A stretch of DNA of 64,000 bases from NIOZ-UU13 sp964444135 (lineage in GTDB: Bacteria; Planctomycetota; Phycisphaerae; Sedimentisphaerales; Anaerobacaceae): contig CAYUFX010000001.1 in assembly GCA_964444135.1 (NCBI GenBank), forward strand, positions 56,010 to 120,009, read 5' to 3'. How positions within the stretch are numbered: the first letter of the stretch is position 1; each line of letters begins with the position of its first letter. Below are positions 33,974-41,971 of the stretch, piece by piece. Made by a program: the position numbers and the translations under genes. Under the pieces are notes generated by a model. It was not told where the DNA came from, made no database searches, and was given only the letters and a program-made list of their open reading frames with translations.

Positions 33974-33996
33974 TTGTTGTATATTATTATGTTAGG
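33974..33996 (+). promoter_or_regulatory. Shared 23-base motif upstream of PD-(D/E)XK gene
   Basis: TTGTTGTATATTATTATGTTAGG, the second copy of the 32992 motif, again ending in a GTTRRRY heptamer (GTTAGGT). Upstream, CAACAA and AACTGA after the PIN gene can pair with TTGTTG and TCAGTT before this motif, giving an imperfect hairpin across the intergenic spacer. Confidence 0.45.
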
Positions 33997-34003
33997 TTTC
34001 AAG

Positions 34004-35356
34004 ATGAACGAAGACCTTATAGAACGATTCCACCAGAGGGCACTTCAGGTTTACGAAGAAGGTAAACGCGCAACCGGCTACCGCGGCACGCGGTACTTAC
34101 AAAAGGTGCGTAAAGACGGTGGTCTTAAAGCAGCAAAGTCGTGGCTGAAGCGACGTGGCAAGAATGACGCCCCCACTGGCGGATTCTTGAAGCTCGTGGA
34201 CTTCGGACGGTTGGATGTCTCGCTCGAGGCTCAAGTCATCCAGGAGCCGTGGGCAAGTCTGTTCACACAGGAAGAGCTTGCAGTCGCAAGAGATAGACTC
34301 GCGCGCCATGGGTATTTTGAGACGCAAACACTCGTGGACGCAGTGGACAAATTTGACCTCAACTCTATAGCAGCAGAACTAAATACGAGGGCCCGAACGC
34401 ATCCAATCGGTATGCTTCAGGATATCCGAACCAATCTAAAGCAACTGTCGCACCGACCTGGGCAGGATATTTTCAGTTCTCAGACCATTCATGATGACTG
34501 GGCCTTTCACCACGGTGGGCGATCCGAACTTCAGTTCAACATTGGCGTTGAGAATGTCGCCGGGGTGGCTGAACTCAGGCATGGTGTGGCTTTTTCGTTT
34601 GAAACAAGTCGTACCTTGCCTTCGATTAACGTCTTGATCCCTAAGGTCCGTCTCTTCAATGACTTCATACGGCTATACCCAGAGCTATACTGCGATATGC
34701 AGATGTGGCACTACCAAAAAAAAGGACGCAGTGTCAATTACATGCCCATACCTATTCCCCCTGAGCATGTGAAGGAGGGGATTTTCGTGTTTCTTGGAAA
34801 ATGTCAGCCAATCGATCAAATTGACCATGAGAAGATTCTTCGTGATTTCGATCGGCTTTTGCCGCTTTATCGGTATGTCGAGAGCGGCGGAGATGTGCAA
34901 CCCATTTCGGCTCCTACCGAATCGGAATTCGTATTTCGCTCAGGTCGTTCGATAAAGGCATTATCCGCCAATGCGACTCACGTGCAGAAGCAACTGGACA
35001 TCACGCTGCGCCACAACGAATTACAGGAGGCGCTACACAGTCGGCTTGTGTCAGCGTTCGGAGTCGATAATGTCGTCCGTGAACTTGCTAGTGGCGTCGG
35101 AACTTTCATAGATGTTGGAGTTCGGCGACCTAACGGCTACTGGTTTTATGAGATTAAGACCACTCACTCACCACGTGCTTGTATACGAGAGGCGATTGGA
35201 CAGTTGTTAGAGTATTCATTTTGGCCAGGTGCTCAGGAAGCAACTCGCTTAGTGGTTGTCGGGGAAACAGCGTGTGACCATGACGGTCAAGAGTACCTGC
35301 GCATTCTCAAGGAGCGCTTCTCACTTCCAATCGACTATGAACAGATTGTTCTTTGA
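34004..35356 (+). CDS. PD-(D/E)XK nuclease with N-terminal accessory domain (restriction-like)
   Basis: 450 residues from the ATG at 34004. An in-frame ATG at 33974 or 33989 falls inside the shared upstream motif. Residues 1-105 form a helical domain with GGLKAAKSWL, FGRLDVSLEAQVI and LFTQEELAVARDRLARHGYF, a pattern I associate with many defence-island proteins. Residues about 150-295 are an unrecognised domain (DDWAFHHGGRSELQFNIG, LRHGVAFSFETSRTLPSI, PIPIPPEHVKEGIFVFLGKC). Residues about 340-435 are a nuclease domain with Asp370 in TFIDVG, Glu383-x-Lys385 in WFYEIKTT and Gln400 in GQLLEYSFWP, a complete PD-(D/E)XK site. It probably cleaves DNA. There is no methyltransferase partner beside it. 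Confidence 0.75.
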   Translation: MNEDLIERFHQRALQVYEEGKRATGYRGTRYLQKVRKDGGLKAAKSWLKRRGKNDAPTGGFLKLVDFGRLDVSLEAQVIQEPWASLFTQEELAVARDRLARHGYFETQTLVDAVDKFDLNSIAAELNTRARTHPIGMLQDIRTNLKQLSHRPGQDIFSSQTIHDDWAFHHGGRSELQFNIGVENVAGVAELRHGVAFSFETSRTLPSINVLIPKVRLFNDFIRLYPELYCDMQMWHYQKKGRSVNYMPIPIPPEHVKEGIFVFLGKCQPIDQIDHEKILRDFDRLLPLYRYVESGGDVQPISAPTESEFVFRSGRSIKALSANATHVQKQLDITLRHNELQEALHSRLVSAFGVDNVVRELASGVGTFIDVGVRRPNGYWFYEIKTTHSPRACIREAIGQLLEYSFWPGAQEATRLVVVGETACDHDGQEYLRILKERFSLPIDYEQIVL

Positions 35357-35444
35357 ATGGGAGACACTAAGGACAGTCATTTATTTCTCGCGAGAAGACG
35401 CAAAAACGTTGAATCTCCCTAATATATACCCGCCTTCGCGGAGA

Positions 35445-35478
35445 TGACAAAAAAAAGTGCTTTTTTTGTCATTTTTTT
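35445..35478 (+). terminator. Probable terminator downstream of PD-(D/E)XK gene
   Basis: TGACAAAAAAA and TTTTTTTGTCA pair across an AGTGC loop and are followed by TTTTTTG. The AT-only stem is weak, but the T-run is long. Confidence 0.5.
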
Positions 35479-35479
35479 G

Positions 35480-35507
35480 TTGACTATGTTTGAAGTTATG
35501 TTAAAAT
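35480..35507 (+). promoter_or_regulatory. Possible promoter in repeat-rich spacer
   Basis: TTGACT at 35480-35485, a 16-base spacer and TAAAAT at 35502-35507. It would drive rightward transcription into the repeat block and the isomerase gene. The evidence is the boxes only. Confidence 0.35.
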
Positions 35508-35719
35508 ACAATTATGTTTGCCAGCAGGCTAACATAAACCGCCAGTAGGCGAAAGATAGCGGAGAACCGAACGTTTTCGTATCAGCAGATACACGCCAAA
35601 AACCCCTTTTGGAACATTCAGACATTTGTATTTAGAATTTGTTTAGGATTTAGTGCTAAGAATTTCGGATTTCAGACTACCAGGTAACTACTTATGCAAC
35701 AAAAACTTATCATCTATCG

Positions 35720-35790
35720 TCTGTATTCTGTCTGCTGTCTTCAGTCTGTTATCTTTTGTCTTGAGTCTTGTGTCTGTTGTCTGTGGTCTG
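35720..35790. repeat. Heptamer array TTNTGTC
   Basis: About nine seven-base units ending in GTC (TTCTGTC, TGCTGTC, TTCAGTC, TTTTGTC, TTGAGTC, TTGTGTC and similar). Related in style to 38727-38826. Confidence 0.8.
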
Positions 35791-35845
35791 CCAACGGCCC
35801 CTCTACAAATGTAGAGGATTCTCTACAAATCAACCTTTTTATGCA

Positions 35846-36173
35846 AAACAAACCCAATTTCCGAAAGGCCAAAATGAACGTAAATATATTTAATATAAAA
35901 GATTATCAAAATTTCATCCCACTGGCCGGATATAAAAACAAACCCAATTCAAACCCAAACAAACCCAATCTCCGAAAAGCCAAAATGAATGTAAACTTAA
36001 CTTTAACAAATGGTTACAGAAAAAAAGATGATTTTACAGTCCGAATAAACAAACCCAATTTCTTCAAATGCCAAAATGAACGTAAACTTAACTTTAACAA
36101 AGGATTACAGAAAAAACGATTGTTTAGCAGCCCAAAAAACAAACCCAATTCAAACCCAATCAAACCCAATTTT
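35846..36173. repeat. AAACCCAATT ('KPN-coding') tandem repeat block
   Basis: Three to four degenerate units of roughly 90-110 bases, each starting AAACAAACCCAATT and running through GCCAAAATGAACGTAAAC. Read in the plus frame they encode NKPNF...KAKMNVN-type peptides. The frame is open and continuous with the downstream isomerase gene, which can mislead gene callers into an N-terminal extension of 193 residues. A short copy in the opposite orientation lies at 48753-48785. Confidence 0.85.
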
Positions 36174-36272
36174 CTCCTTGACCCTAACATTAAAGAGCTT
36201 ATAGTTTTCTTTTACACAGATGTTATAATCAGGAACAGTCTCAAAAGATTATCATACAGAAAGGATACTAAG

Positions 36273-37190
36273 ATGAGTGGTAACAAACAGTCAAAAACCT
36301 CCATCAACAATCGTATTAGCCGTCGCAGCATGCTCCAAATAGCTGCCGGCACCGGCGCTGCGGCTCTTGGCCTCGGCTCTTGCGCCACTTTAGACACATC
36401 CACCAAACAACGCGCCATCGAGGGCCGCATCAATCATTCCATTGTTTATTGGTGTTTCGAGAAGCACTGGGACATCGAGCAGACCTGCAAGGTAGCCAGG
36501 AATCTTGGCTGCAAAAGCGTCGAACTGGTCGAACCCAGGTACTGGCCCACCCTCCGGAAGTATGGTCTCGTCTGCGCTATCACGGGCAGCCACGGGTTTG
36601 AAAAGGGAATGAACAACCCGGAGTATCACGATATGTGCCTGAAGGAGCTCCAGAATTCCATCGACGCCTGCCACGAATATGGCTTCCCCAACGTAATCAC
36701 GTTCACCGGTTTTCGCGAGAACATTCCGGACGATGAGGGCATTACAAACTGCGTCAACGGTTACAAGAGGATAATACGCTACGCCGAGAGCAAGAAAGTC
36801 AATCTCTGCCTGGAGATACTCAACAGCCGGGTGGCTATCGAGATGCAGGGCCATCCCGGCTACCAGGGCGACCACACCGACTACTGCATGGAAATCATCA
36901 AGAAGGTCGGCTCGCCCAGGATGAAACTGCTGTTTGACATCTACCACGTGCAGGTTATGGACGGCGACATCATCGCTCGCATTCGGCAGTACAAGGACTA
37001 CATCGGCCACTACCACACCGCAGGCAACCCGGGCCGTTGTGAAATCGGCGACAAACAGGAAATCAACTACAAGCCAATTATGGAAGAGATTGTTCGCACC
37101 GGGTATCTGGGCTACGTCGGCCAGGAGTTCATCCCGACCGGCAATCCCTACAGGTCTCTCAAAGAGGCCGTCATCCTGTGTGATGTGTAG
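36273..37190 (+). CDS. Tat-exported TIM-barrel protein (hydroxypyruvate isomerase-like)
   Basis: 305 residues from the ATG at 36273, chosen because AGAAAGGA lies about ten bases upstream and the peptide then shows a Tat/lipobox leader (SRRSMLQIAAGTGAAALGLG, then SCATL). The longer open frame upstream is repeat sequence. The barrel contains IVYWCFEKHWDIEQTC, GCKSVELVEPRYW, FTGFRENIPDDEG, NLCLEILNSRV (metal-binding Glu), RMKLLFDIYHVQVMDGD (Asp and His) and GHYHTAGNPGRCEIGDKQEI (His/Glu). This order is characteristic of the hydroxypyruvate isomerase family. The export signal argues for a non-cytoplasmic or moonlighting role. Substrate is not assigned. Confidence 0.85.
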   Translation: MSGNKQSKTSINNRISRRSMLQIAAGTGAAALGLGSCATLDTSTKQRAIEGRINHSIVYWCFEKHWDIEQTCKVARNLGCKSVELVEPRYWPTLRKYGLVCAITGSHGFEKGMNNPEYHDMCLKELQNSIDACHEYGFPNVITFTGFRENIPDDEGITNCVNGYKRIIRYAESKKVNLCLEILNSRVAIEMQGHPGYQGDHTDYCMEIIKKVGSPRMKLLFDIYHVQVMDGDIIARIRQYKDYIGHYHTAGNPGRCEIGDKQEINYKPIMEEIVRTGYLGYVGQEFIPTGNPYRSLKEAVILCDV

Positions 37191-37231
37191 TCTGTAAATA
37201 GTGATTCTGCTCCCCTGAAAATACGTAAAAA

Positions 37232-37270
37232 TTGTCATTCTGAGTGAAGCGCAGCGAAGTGAAGAATCTC
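37232..37270. repeat. GTCATTCTGAGTGAAGCGCAG dispersed repeat
   Basis: A single arm of the GTCATTCTGAGCG...GAAGAATCT family. Further degenerate repeat (GTCTCCGCGAAAGCGGGGAA) follows near 37340. No gene lies between 37191 and 37454. Confidence 0.7.
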
Positions 37271-37454
37271 TTCCTCGCCAAAAATCAAGGTCTCTTCACT
37301 CACCCACGATAGGTGGCAGACTCAAGCGAGTTCCGAAAACTTGTCTCCGCGAAAGCGGGGAACTGGACGAGCTTGGGGATGGCTTGCAGCAACTACCAGT
37401 AGCCACCATGCATTTATCGTGTTACAGACCAATAGTGATTCGCGGCTCGATTCA

Positions 37455-38675
37455 CTACCTAACAGTTAAATCCGGATTATCAGGCCCAAAATGCTTGAGC
37501 AAAACGATTGGGTCGGTCTTGGAGGGATTCGTGATTTTCACCCCCTCTTTGGCCGCCTGCTCGCTGACAAAGTATTCGTCATGGGTCAGTTGCCCGTACC
37601 TAATAAGCGCAGGAGTCTCTATATCCCATAGTCCCATTGTGCCGTGACCCTGCATCGTAATAAAGCCATAGGCGGCATTGTCCTTGATAGTTACCGTTCG
37701 ACCCGGCAAAACCGTAAGCTCTTTGGCGCTGAAGGCCTTTGATTTATAGCATATCCAATTCTCGATATAACCCTCAGCCTTCATCTCTTTTGCCGGCCGG
37801 ACTGGTTTGGGACGCATAAACCGGTTCGCAGCAAAATTGGGGTCAACATTGAGCTCCCAGTCGATGACACTTAGAAGCCAATCCACGTCCCCCATCTTGT
37901 CTTTGGGGGTATCCTTCCAGAGCAGTTCCTTTGGCACGACCTGGTCGTGGGTGATGTTCTCGTACATCGCAAAGACGTCCGAAGCCTTCTGGGGCTCGTA
38001 TGTACATAGGCTCCCCGGTGCATGTAGGACGCCGGGCGGAACATCCCAGCCGGTGCCGACCTCGAGTCGATAAGCTGCCGAAAGACTTGTGATAGCGTTG
38101 TCTCTACCCTCCGCAGCGTCCTGAAGGGCCTTGCGAACCTGGTCCTTCGTAACGCCGGGGTTGAGGCCAAAGAAAGTATAAGGGAAATCGCCTCCGTGGT
38201 TGTTCGCCTGCGGCGAAAAATAATAGGCTTCCGGCTTACCTAACTGTCCGGTTAATTTTGCTTGCTCGTCGCGATGATGAATATGGTGGGGCAAAGCACC
38301 TTTATTGTCGAAGAACTTGGAGTACATCGGCCATCGCTGGTGTTCGTTCCAAAGTCTATCGCCGATGATTTCGCCCTTGAGTTCATCAATCGCATCTTTG
38401 AGAAGGACTTGTTCCGTCTTTCCATTATCCTCAAAGACAATGAAACTCAAGCCCTCGTTCGGCGAGGTTAAAGGGCCGTTATCCGCCGGCGTAGTCGATG
38501 AAAACCAGCGCTCATCAATGCCCCCGCGCTCACCGCCCAACGCATAATAATCATCCGGATGCAGCTTGATCCGCCGACCCGGCACACAAAAAGAACGCGG
38601 CACCCAGTTCGGTGCCAGCCGAACGATTCCTTTTCCCTGTTCAAATGCTTTGTTCACAATAGAATTAGCAGACAT
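37455..38675 (-). CDS. Cupin-type isomerase-like protein (class I mannose-6-phosphate isomerase-like)
   Basis: 406 residues, no signal peptide. Two cupin-like halves are seen. The first holds the metal-binding block ALPHHIHHRDEQA...KPEAYYF and, later, VGTGWDVPPGVLHAPGSLCTYE, together the HxH...E...H ligand pattern of class I phosphomannose isomerases. The C-terminal half (SAKELTVLPGRTVTIKDNAA, YGFITMQGHGTMGL) is a second cupin fold. It lies 163 bases upstream of a Gfo/Idh/MocA dehydrogenase on the same strand and appears to belong to the sugar-processing cluster 37.4-41.1 kb. AAGGAG precedes the ATG. Sugar substrate is unknown. Confidence 0.78.
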   Translation of the reverse strand: MSANSIVNKAFEQGKGIVRLAPNWVPRSFCVPGRRIKLHPDDYYALGGERGGIDERWFSSTTPADNGPLTSPNEGLSFIVFEDNGKTEQVLLKDAIDELKGEIIGDRLWNEHQRWPMYSKFFDNKGALPHHIHHRDEQAKLTGQLGKPEAYYFSPQANNHGGDFPYTFFGLNPGVTKDQVRKALQDAAEGRDNAITSLSAAYRLEVGTGWDVPPGVLHAPGSLCTYEPQKASDVFAMYENITHDQVVPKELLWKDTPKDKMGDVDWLLSVIDWELNVDPNFAANRFMRPKPVRPAKEMKAEGYIENWICYKSKAFSAKELTVLPGRTVTIKDNAAYGFITMQGHGTMGLWDIETPALIRYGQLTHDEYFVSEQAAKEGVKITNPSKTDPIVLLKHFGPDNPDLTVR

Positions 38676-38726
38676 AAATTCTCCTTATTTTACAATTCAG
38701 AAGTCAGATTGACAGATACTCATGAT

Positions 38727-38826
38727 CTCTGTCTTCTGTCCTCTGTCTTCTGTCCTCTGTTTTCTGTCCTCTGTCCTCTGTCTTCTGTCCTCTGTTTTCT
38801 GTCCTCTGTCCTCTGTCTTCTGTCCG
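38727..38826. repeat. Heptamer array TCTGTCC/TCTGTCT/TCTGTTT
   Basis: About fourteen consecutive seven-base units with a strict period, just downstream of the Gfo/Idh/MocA gene at 38838 (minus strand). It is the cleanest microsatellite in the window. Confidence 0.92.
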
Positions 38827-38837
38827 TGTTCCTGCGC

Positions 38838-39980
38838 TCATGCTTTTTTCACTGTTTCCCATTTTTTATTCTTCGCTGACGTCAGCACCGCGTCACAGAC
38901 ATACTGTGTCGCAAGGGCTTCGCGGAAGTCCGGCGATGTCGACTTACCCTCGGCTAAGTTCTGCAAAAATTCAGCCACCTGGTGGACGAACGAGTGCTCG
39001 TAGCCAATCTGCAGACCCGGGACCCACCATTTATCCATATACGGCATATCGCTGTCCGTAACGTGAATTGACCGCCAGCCTCGTACGATTGATTCGTCGC
39101 TGTGGTCGAAGTAGCTGAGACGATGGAGGTCATGCAGGTCCCAGGCGATGGAGGCCTTTTCTCCGTTGATCTCGAAGGTATAAAGGGCCTTGTGGCCACG
39201 CGCGTAGCGGGTGGACTCGAAGTTGCCTAACGAGCCGTTGTCAAAGTGGCAAAGGAAAGTGCAAGCGTCATCGATACCCACTGGCTCGACCTTCCCTGTT
39301 TCAGCATGCATGCGTTCTTTGATAAAGGTCTCTGTCATGGCACACACGTCCGTAATGGACCCATTTTGCCACATAGCCGTGTCTATACAGTGGGCCAGAA
39401 GGTCGCCGATTACGCCTGAGCCGGCTGCCTTGATGTCCAGCCGCCATGTGGCCATCCCGCCCTGCGGCACCTTTGCCGAGATAGTCCAGTCCTGCAGGAA
39501 ATTAGCTCGATAGTGAAAAATCTTCCCCAGCCGACCTTCGTCGATGAGCTGCTTGGCCAATGTCACGGCGGGCACCCGGCGATAGTTAAATGATACAAGG
39601 TTGGGCACACCAGCTTCCTCTACAGCCTTAACCATTTCCTCGGCCTGTGCAACGTTCAGGGCCAAGGGTTTTTCACAAACAATTGCCTTGCCGGCTTTGG
39701 CTGCTGCGATGGCTATCTCGGCGTGCAGATTGTTCGGCACACATATTTCCACTACGTCAATGTTTTCATCTTCGACCACTTTATGCCAGTCGGTAGTATA
39801 CGATTTGTAGCCCCACTTCTCGGCAAAGGCCTTGGCCTCAGCCTCCACCAGCCCGCAGACAACCTGCAGGACCGGTTCGTAGGGGACATCGAAGAAGTTG
39901 TTTACCCTGCGGTAGGCGTTGGAGTGGGTCCGGCCCATAAAACCGTAGCCGATGAGGCCAACATTAAGTTTTTTAGTCAT
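38838..39980 (-). CDS. Gfo/Idh/MocA-family NAD(P)-dependent oxidoreductase
   Basis: A 380-residue cytosolic sugar or cyclitol dehydrogenase. The N-terminal Rossmann domain starts KLNVGLIGYGFMGRTHSNAY, followed by DVVEICVPNNLHAEIAIAAA and the hallmark CEKPLALNVAQAEEM with the catalytic Lys. The C-terminal domain contains GVIGDLLAHCIDTAMW, where Asp and His form the rest of the catalytic site. AAGGAG precedes the ATG. On the minus strand it follows the TIM-barrel gene at 40051 by 70 bases and precedes the cupin gene, so the three probably form an operon for an unidentified carbohydrate. Confidence 0.9.
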   Translation of the reverse strand: MTKKLNVGLIGYGFMGRTHSNAYRRVNNFFDVPYEPVLQVVCGLVEAEAKAFAEKWGYKSYTTDWHKVVEDENIDVVEICVPNNLHAEIAIAAAKAGKAIVCEKPLALNVAQAEEMVKAVEEAGVPNLVSFNYRRVPAVTLAKQLIDEGRLGKIFHYRANFLQDWTISAKVPQGGMATWRLDIKAAGSGVIGDLLAHCIDTAMWQNGSITDVCAMTETFIKERMHAETGKVEPVGIDDACTFLCHFDNGSLGNFESTRYARGHKALYTFEINGEKASIAWDLHDLHRLSYFDHSDESIVRGWRSIHVTDSDMPYMDKWWVPGLQIGYEHSFVHQVAEFLQNLAEGKSTSPDFREALATQYVCDAVLTSAKNKKWETVKKA

Positions 39981-40050
39981 TTTCGTGACTCCTTATTCAA
40001 GTTCTTAGGATAGAAGAAGCATATATGAAGCACCAATTCCGAATTCACAA

Positions 40051-41088
40051 CTAAGACGTCCATCCATGTGCCGCCCGCACTTTGAGCATGACATCGAGGA
40101 TCGCGTTCCATGTAGCCTGCGTTTCGAGCATCGCGTTGGGGAACATGCACCCGTCCCAGCAGATATGCCGGATACCGCGCGCCGCGGCGTCCTTAAGCCA
40201 GTAGCCCGCGCAGCGGACGATGTCGAGCTTGCCGTTGGGGTCGCCGGCTGGACAGTGCTTACCCGTCTTGTCGTGTGAACCGGCGCCGTGCACTTCGCCG
40301 TCGTTCTGCGCCACGTGGAAGTCGATAGTCCAGGGCCGCAGCTTGTCGACCATCGTTTCGTATGCGGCGTAGAACTGCTCGTCTGAATAGCCGGGCTGCA
40401 ACAGTGCATGTTCCGGCGCATTGTAGCCCATCAAAAACAGGTACGTGTGGGCCATATCAGCCTGGAAGCCAAGTGCCTCCGGCATTCCGACGGCTTCCAG
40501 GAGATCAAGTGTGTCCTTCCAACTGTGCAAGCCAGCCCAGCAGATCTCGCCCTCGGCAGCAAGGCGTTCGCCGTGATCGGCGGCGATTTTGGCCGCTTCG
40601 CGGAACGTCTCAGCGATTTTCGCAGTGTTCGCCTTTGGGTCTTCGCTCCATTTTTCGACGCCGAACTCCGCCGAGTCGATCCGGATCACGCCGTACTTGC
40701 GCACGCCATGCTCGTTGAACACGCCGGCAATGCGACATGCAATGCGCACGGCGCTGAGAAATTTCTCGCGAGCCGCTGCATCCCCCATCGCCGAATCGCC
40801 GACCGTGCCGCTCCAGACCGGCGCGACAAGCGAGCCGACGTTAAAACCGTACCCCTGAATAAGGTCGGCGATTTTCTTCAGTTCGTCGTCGCTGGCGTTA
40901 GGGTCGGTGTGCGGCAGGAAAAGGAAGTAGTCAATCCCGTCGAACTTCTGGCCGTTCACCTCCGCACCGGCGGTCAATTCGAGCATCCGTTCGAGACTGA
41001 TTGGTGGCTCCTGGCCCGGTTCATTTCCTTTGCCGACCAGCCCGGGCCACATGGCATTGTGAAGTCTGGGGAGGGTATCCGAACTCAT
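40051..41088 (-). CDS. Cytosolic TIM-barrel protein (sugar phosphate isomerase/epimerase-like)
   Basis: A 345-residue AP-endonuclease-2/xylose-isomerase-like barrel without a signal peptide. Visible elements are GIDYFLFLPHTDPNASDDE, RLAAEGEICWAGLHSW (metal-binding Glu), LGFQADMAHTYLF (Asp and His), WTIDFHVAQNDGEVHGAGSHD (His ligands) and HICWDGCMFPN. AAAGGAG precedes the ATG. It is the first gene of the putative operon with the Gfo/Idh/MocA and cupin genes. The sequence appears visibly richer in G+C than its neighbours, which may indicate a different origin. Substrate not assigned. Confidence 0.82.
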   Translation of the reverse strand: MSSDTLPRLHNAMWPGLVGKGNEPGQEPPISLERMLELTAGAEVNGQKFDGIDYFLFLPHTDPNASDDELKKIADLIQGYGFNVGSLVAPVWSGTVGDSAMGDAAAREKFLSAVRIACRIAGVFNEHGVRKYGVIRIDSAEFGVEKWSEDPKANTAKIAETFREAAKIAADHGERLAAEGEICWAGLHSWKDTLDLLEAVGMPEALGFQADMAHTYLFLMGYNAPEHALLQPGYSDEQFYAAYETMVDKLRPWTIDFHVAQNDGEVHGAGSHDKTGKHCPAGDPNGKLDIVRCAGYWLKDAAARGIRHICWDGCMFPNAMLETQATWNAILDVMLKVRAAHGWTS

Positions 41089-41373
41089 CTTTAGCTCCTT
41101 TCTGGTTCTGTAGCGTTCATGATAGCTATTACCTTGCCTTCTCGTGGGCCAACTCGACCGCGCCGCCTGAGAAGCATTTCCTTCTGGGCTGTCTGGCGGC
41201 TACCCTCGAGGGCAAATACTTTGCCGCCCGAATAGACTTCCGGGCCTTGCAGAATAACATTTTGCAATTATTTGTGAAGAATACAAGAATATTTTTAGAG
41301 ATTTCCTAAGGTATTCGGAGCCCACACACGCCAGACCCGAAATGAGCGAAACAAACCGCAGGTGTACTGTTAA
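41089..41373. other. Spacer with G+C-rich unexplained segment
   Basis: No convincing gene. Around 41150-41255 a G+C-rich stretch (CGGCTACCCTCGAGGGCAAA flanked by GGCGG and GCCGCC) is open in more than one frame on the minus strand without a ribosome site. The remainder is AT-rich. Confidence 0.45.
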
Positions 41374-41946
41374 CTAACCAAGAATAATATCGTCCAACCC
41401 GCGCTTCGGCACGTGGTGTTTACCGTCGCTGTCGCGCCAGTACTTGATATCACCGGCAGCGTCGAGGGCCTCAATTACAACCTGCTCTTTAGGTTTACCA
41501 AGAGCCAGGACAAGAAGTATCTCGTAACGGGACGTTATATCCAAAGCTTTGCTGAGCTTCTGCCTCTGCACTGTGCCAATCATGCAGCCACCCAGACCTT
41601 TCTCTGCTGCACCTAAGAGAATGCTTTGGGCAGCTATTCCATGGTCACAGCCAAAAGACTGACTTATCTGGGTATCGCCAAGTATGATTATGTAGGCAGA
41701 TGGTCTCTCGCCTTCGCACGGGCCCGGCCAATCTTTGAGATAGTCGGCCCAGCCAAGATGCGGAAATATCAAACCGTTCTTTTGAGGCTCGAAAGAAAGG
41801 ATATATTTTAGTGGCTGCAAATTAGCTGCGGACGCTGATAGTCTCGCAAGGTCAACAAGCTCTCGCAACATCTCGTGTTCCACAGCAGCTTCCTGGTGAA
41901 AACGCCTATAGGTCCTATTCTGCATGACTAAATCTCTTATCATCAT
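41374..41946 (-). CDS. Nitroreductase-family FMN oxidoreductase
   Basis: 190 residues. The N-terminal RDLVMQNRTYRRFHQEAAVE contains the basic FMN-phosphate contact typical of the family, SASAANLQPLKYIL supplies the second FMN contact, and GIAAQSILLGAAEKGLGGCMIG is the conserved helix. VLALGKPKEQVVIE follows near the C-terminus. FMN/NAD(P)H-dependent reduction is expected, with physiological substrate unknown. AGGTGAG precedes the ATG. It sits 25 bases downstream of the GH116 gene on the same strand, so it may be co-transcribed with it. Confidence 0.88.
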   Translation of the reverse strand: MMIRDLVMQNRTYRRFHQEAAVEHEMLRELVDLARLSASAANLQPLKYILSFEPQKNGLIFPHLGWADYLKDWPGPCEGERPSAYIIILGDTQISQSFGCDHGIAAQSILLGAAEKGLGGCMIGTVQRQKLSKALDITSRYEILLVLALGKPKEQVVIEALDAAGDIKYWRDSDGKHHVPKRGLDDIILG

Positions 41947-41971
41947 AATCTCACCTGTTGAAACGATGCTT

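Larger units (their letters stand above)
35357..36272. other. Repeat-rich spacer between nuclease and isomerase genes
   Basis: I see no gene, although a frame stays open through the repeats from 35694 into the next gene. It holds a terminator-like hairpin, a possible promoter at 35480, a TTATGTTTGCC/GGCTAACATAA hairpin near 35513-35537, a heptamer array (35720-35790) and the AAACCCAATT repeat block (35846-36173). It forms the right edge of the accessory island. Confidence 0.65.

Noticed and set aside
33887..33996. Bona fide integron attC site
   Set aside because: Only the GTTRRRY end fits. The RYYYAAC partner and L box symmetry are missing, so kept only as a speculative finding.
35694..36272. 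Open frame extending the isomerase upstream by 193 codons
   Set aside because: The extension is translated heptamer and AAACCCAATT repeat. The ribosome site and Tat leader mark the start at 36273.
36390..37238. 282-codon antisense frame over the hydroxypyruvate isomerase-like gene
   Set aside because: The plus-strand barrel has conserved metal ligands. The antisense frame lacks any family signature.
41150..41255. G+C-rich open frames in the spacer upstream of 41088
   Set aside because: Several frames are open at once and none has a start with a ribosome site.
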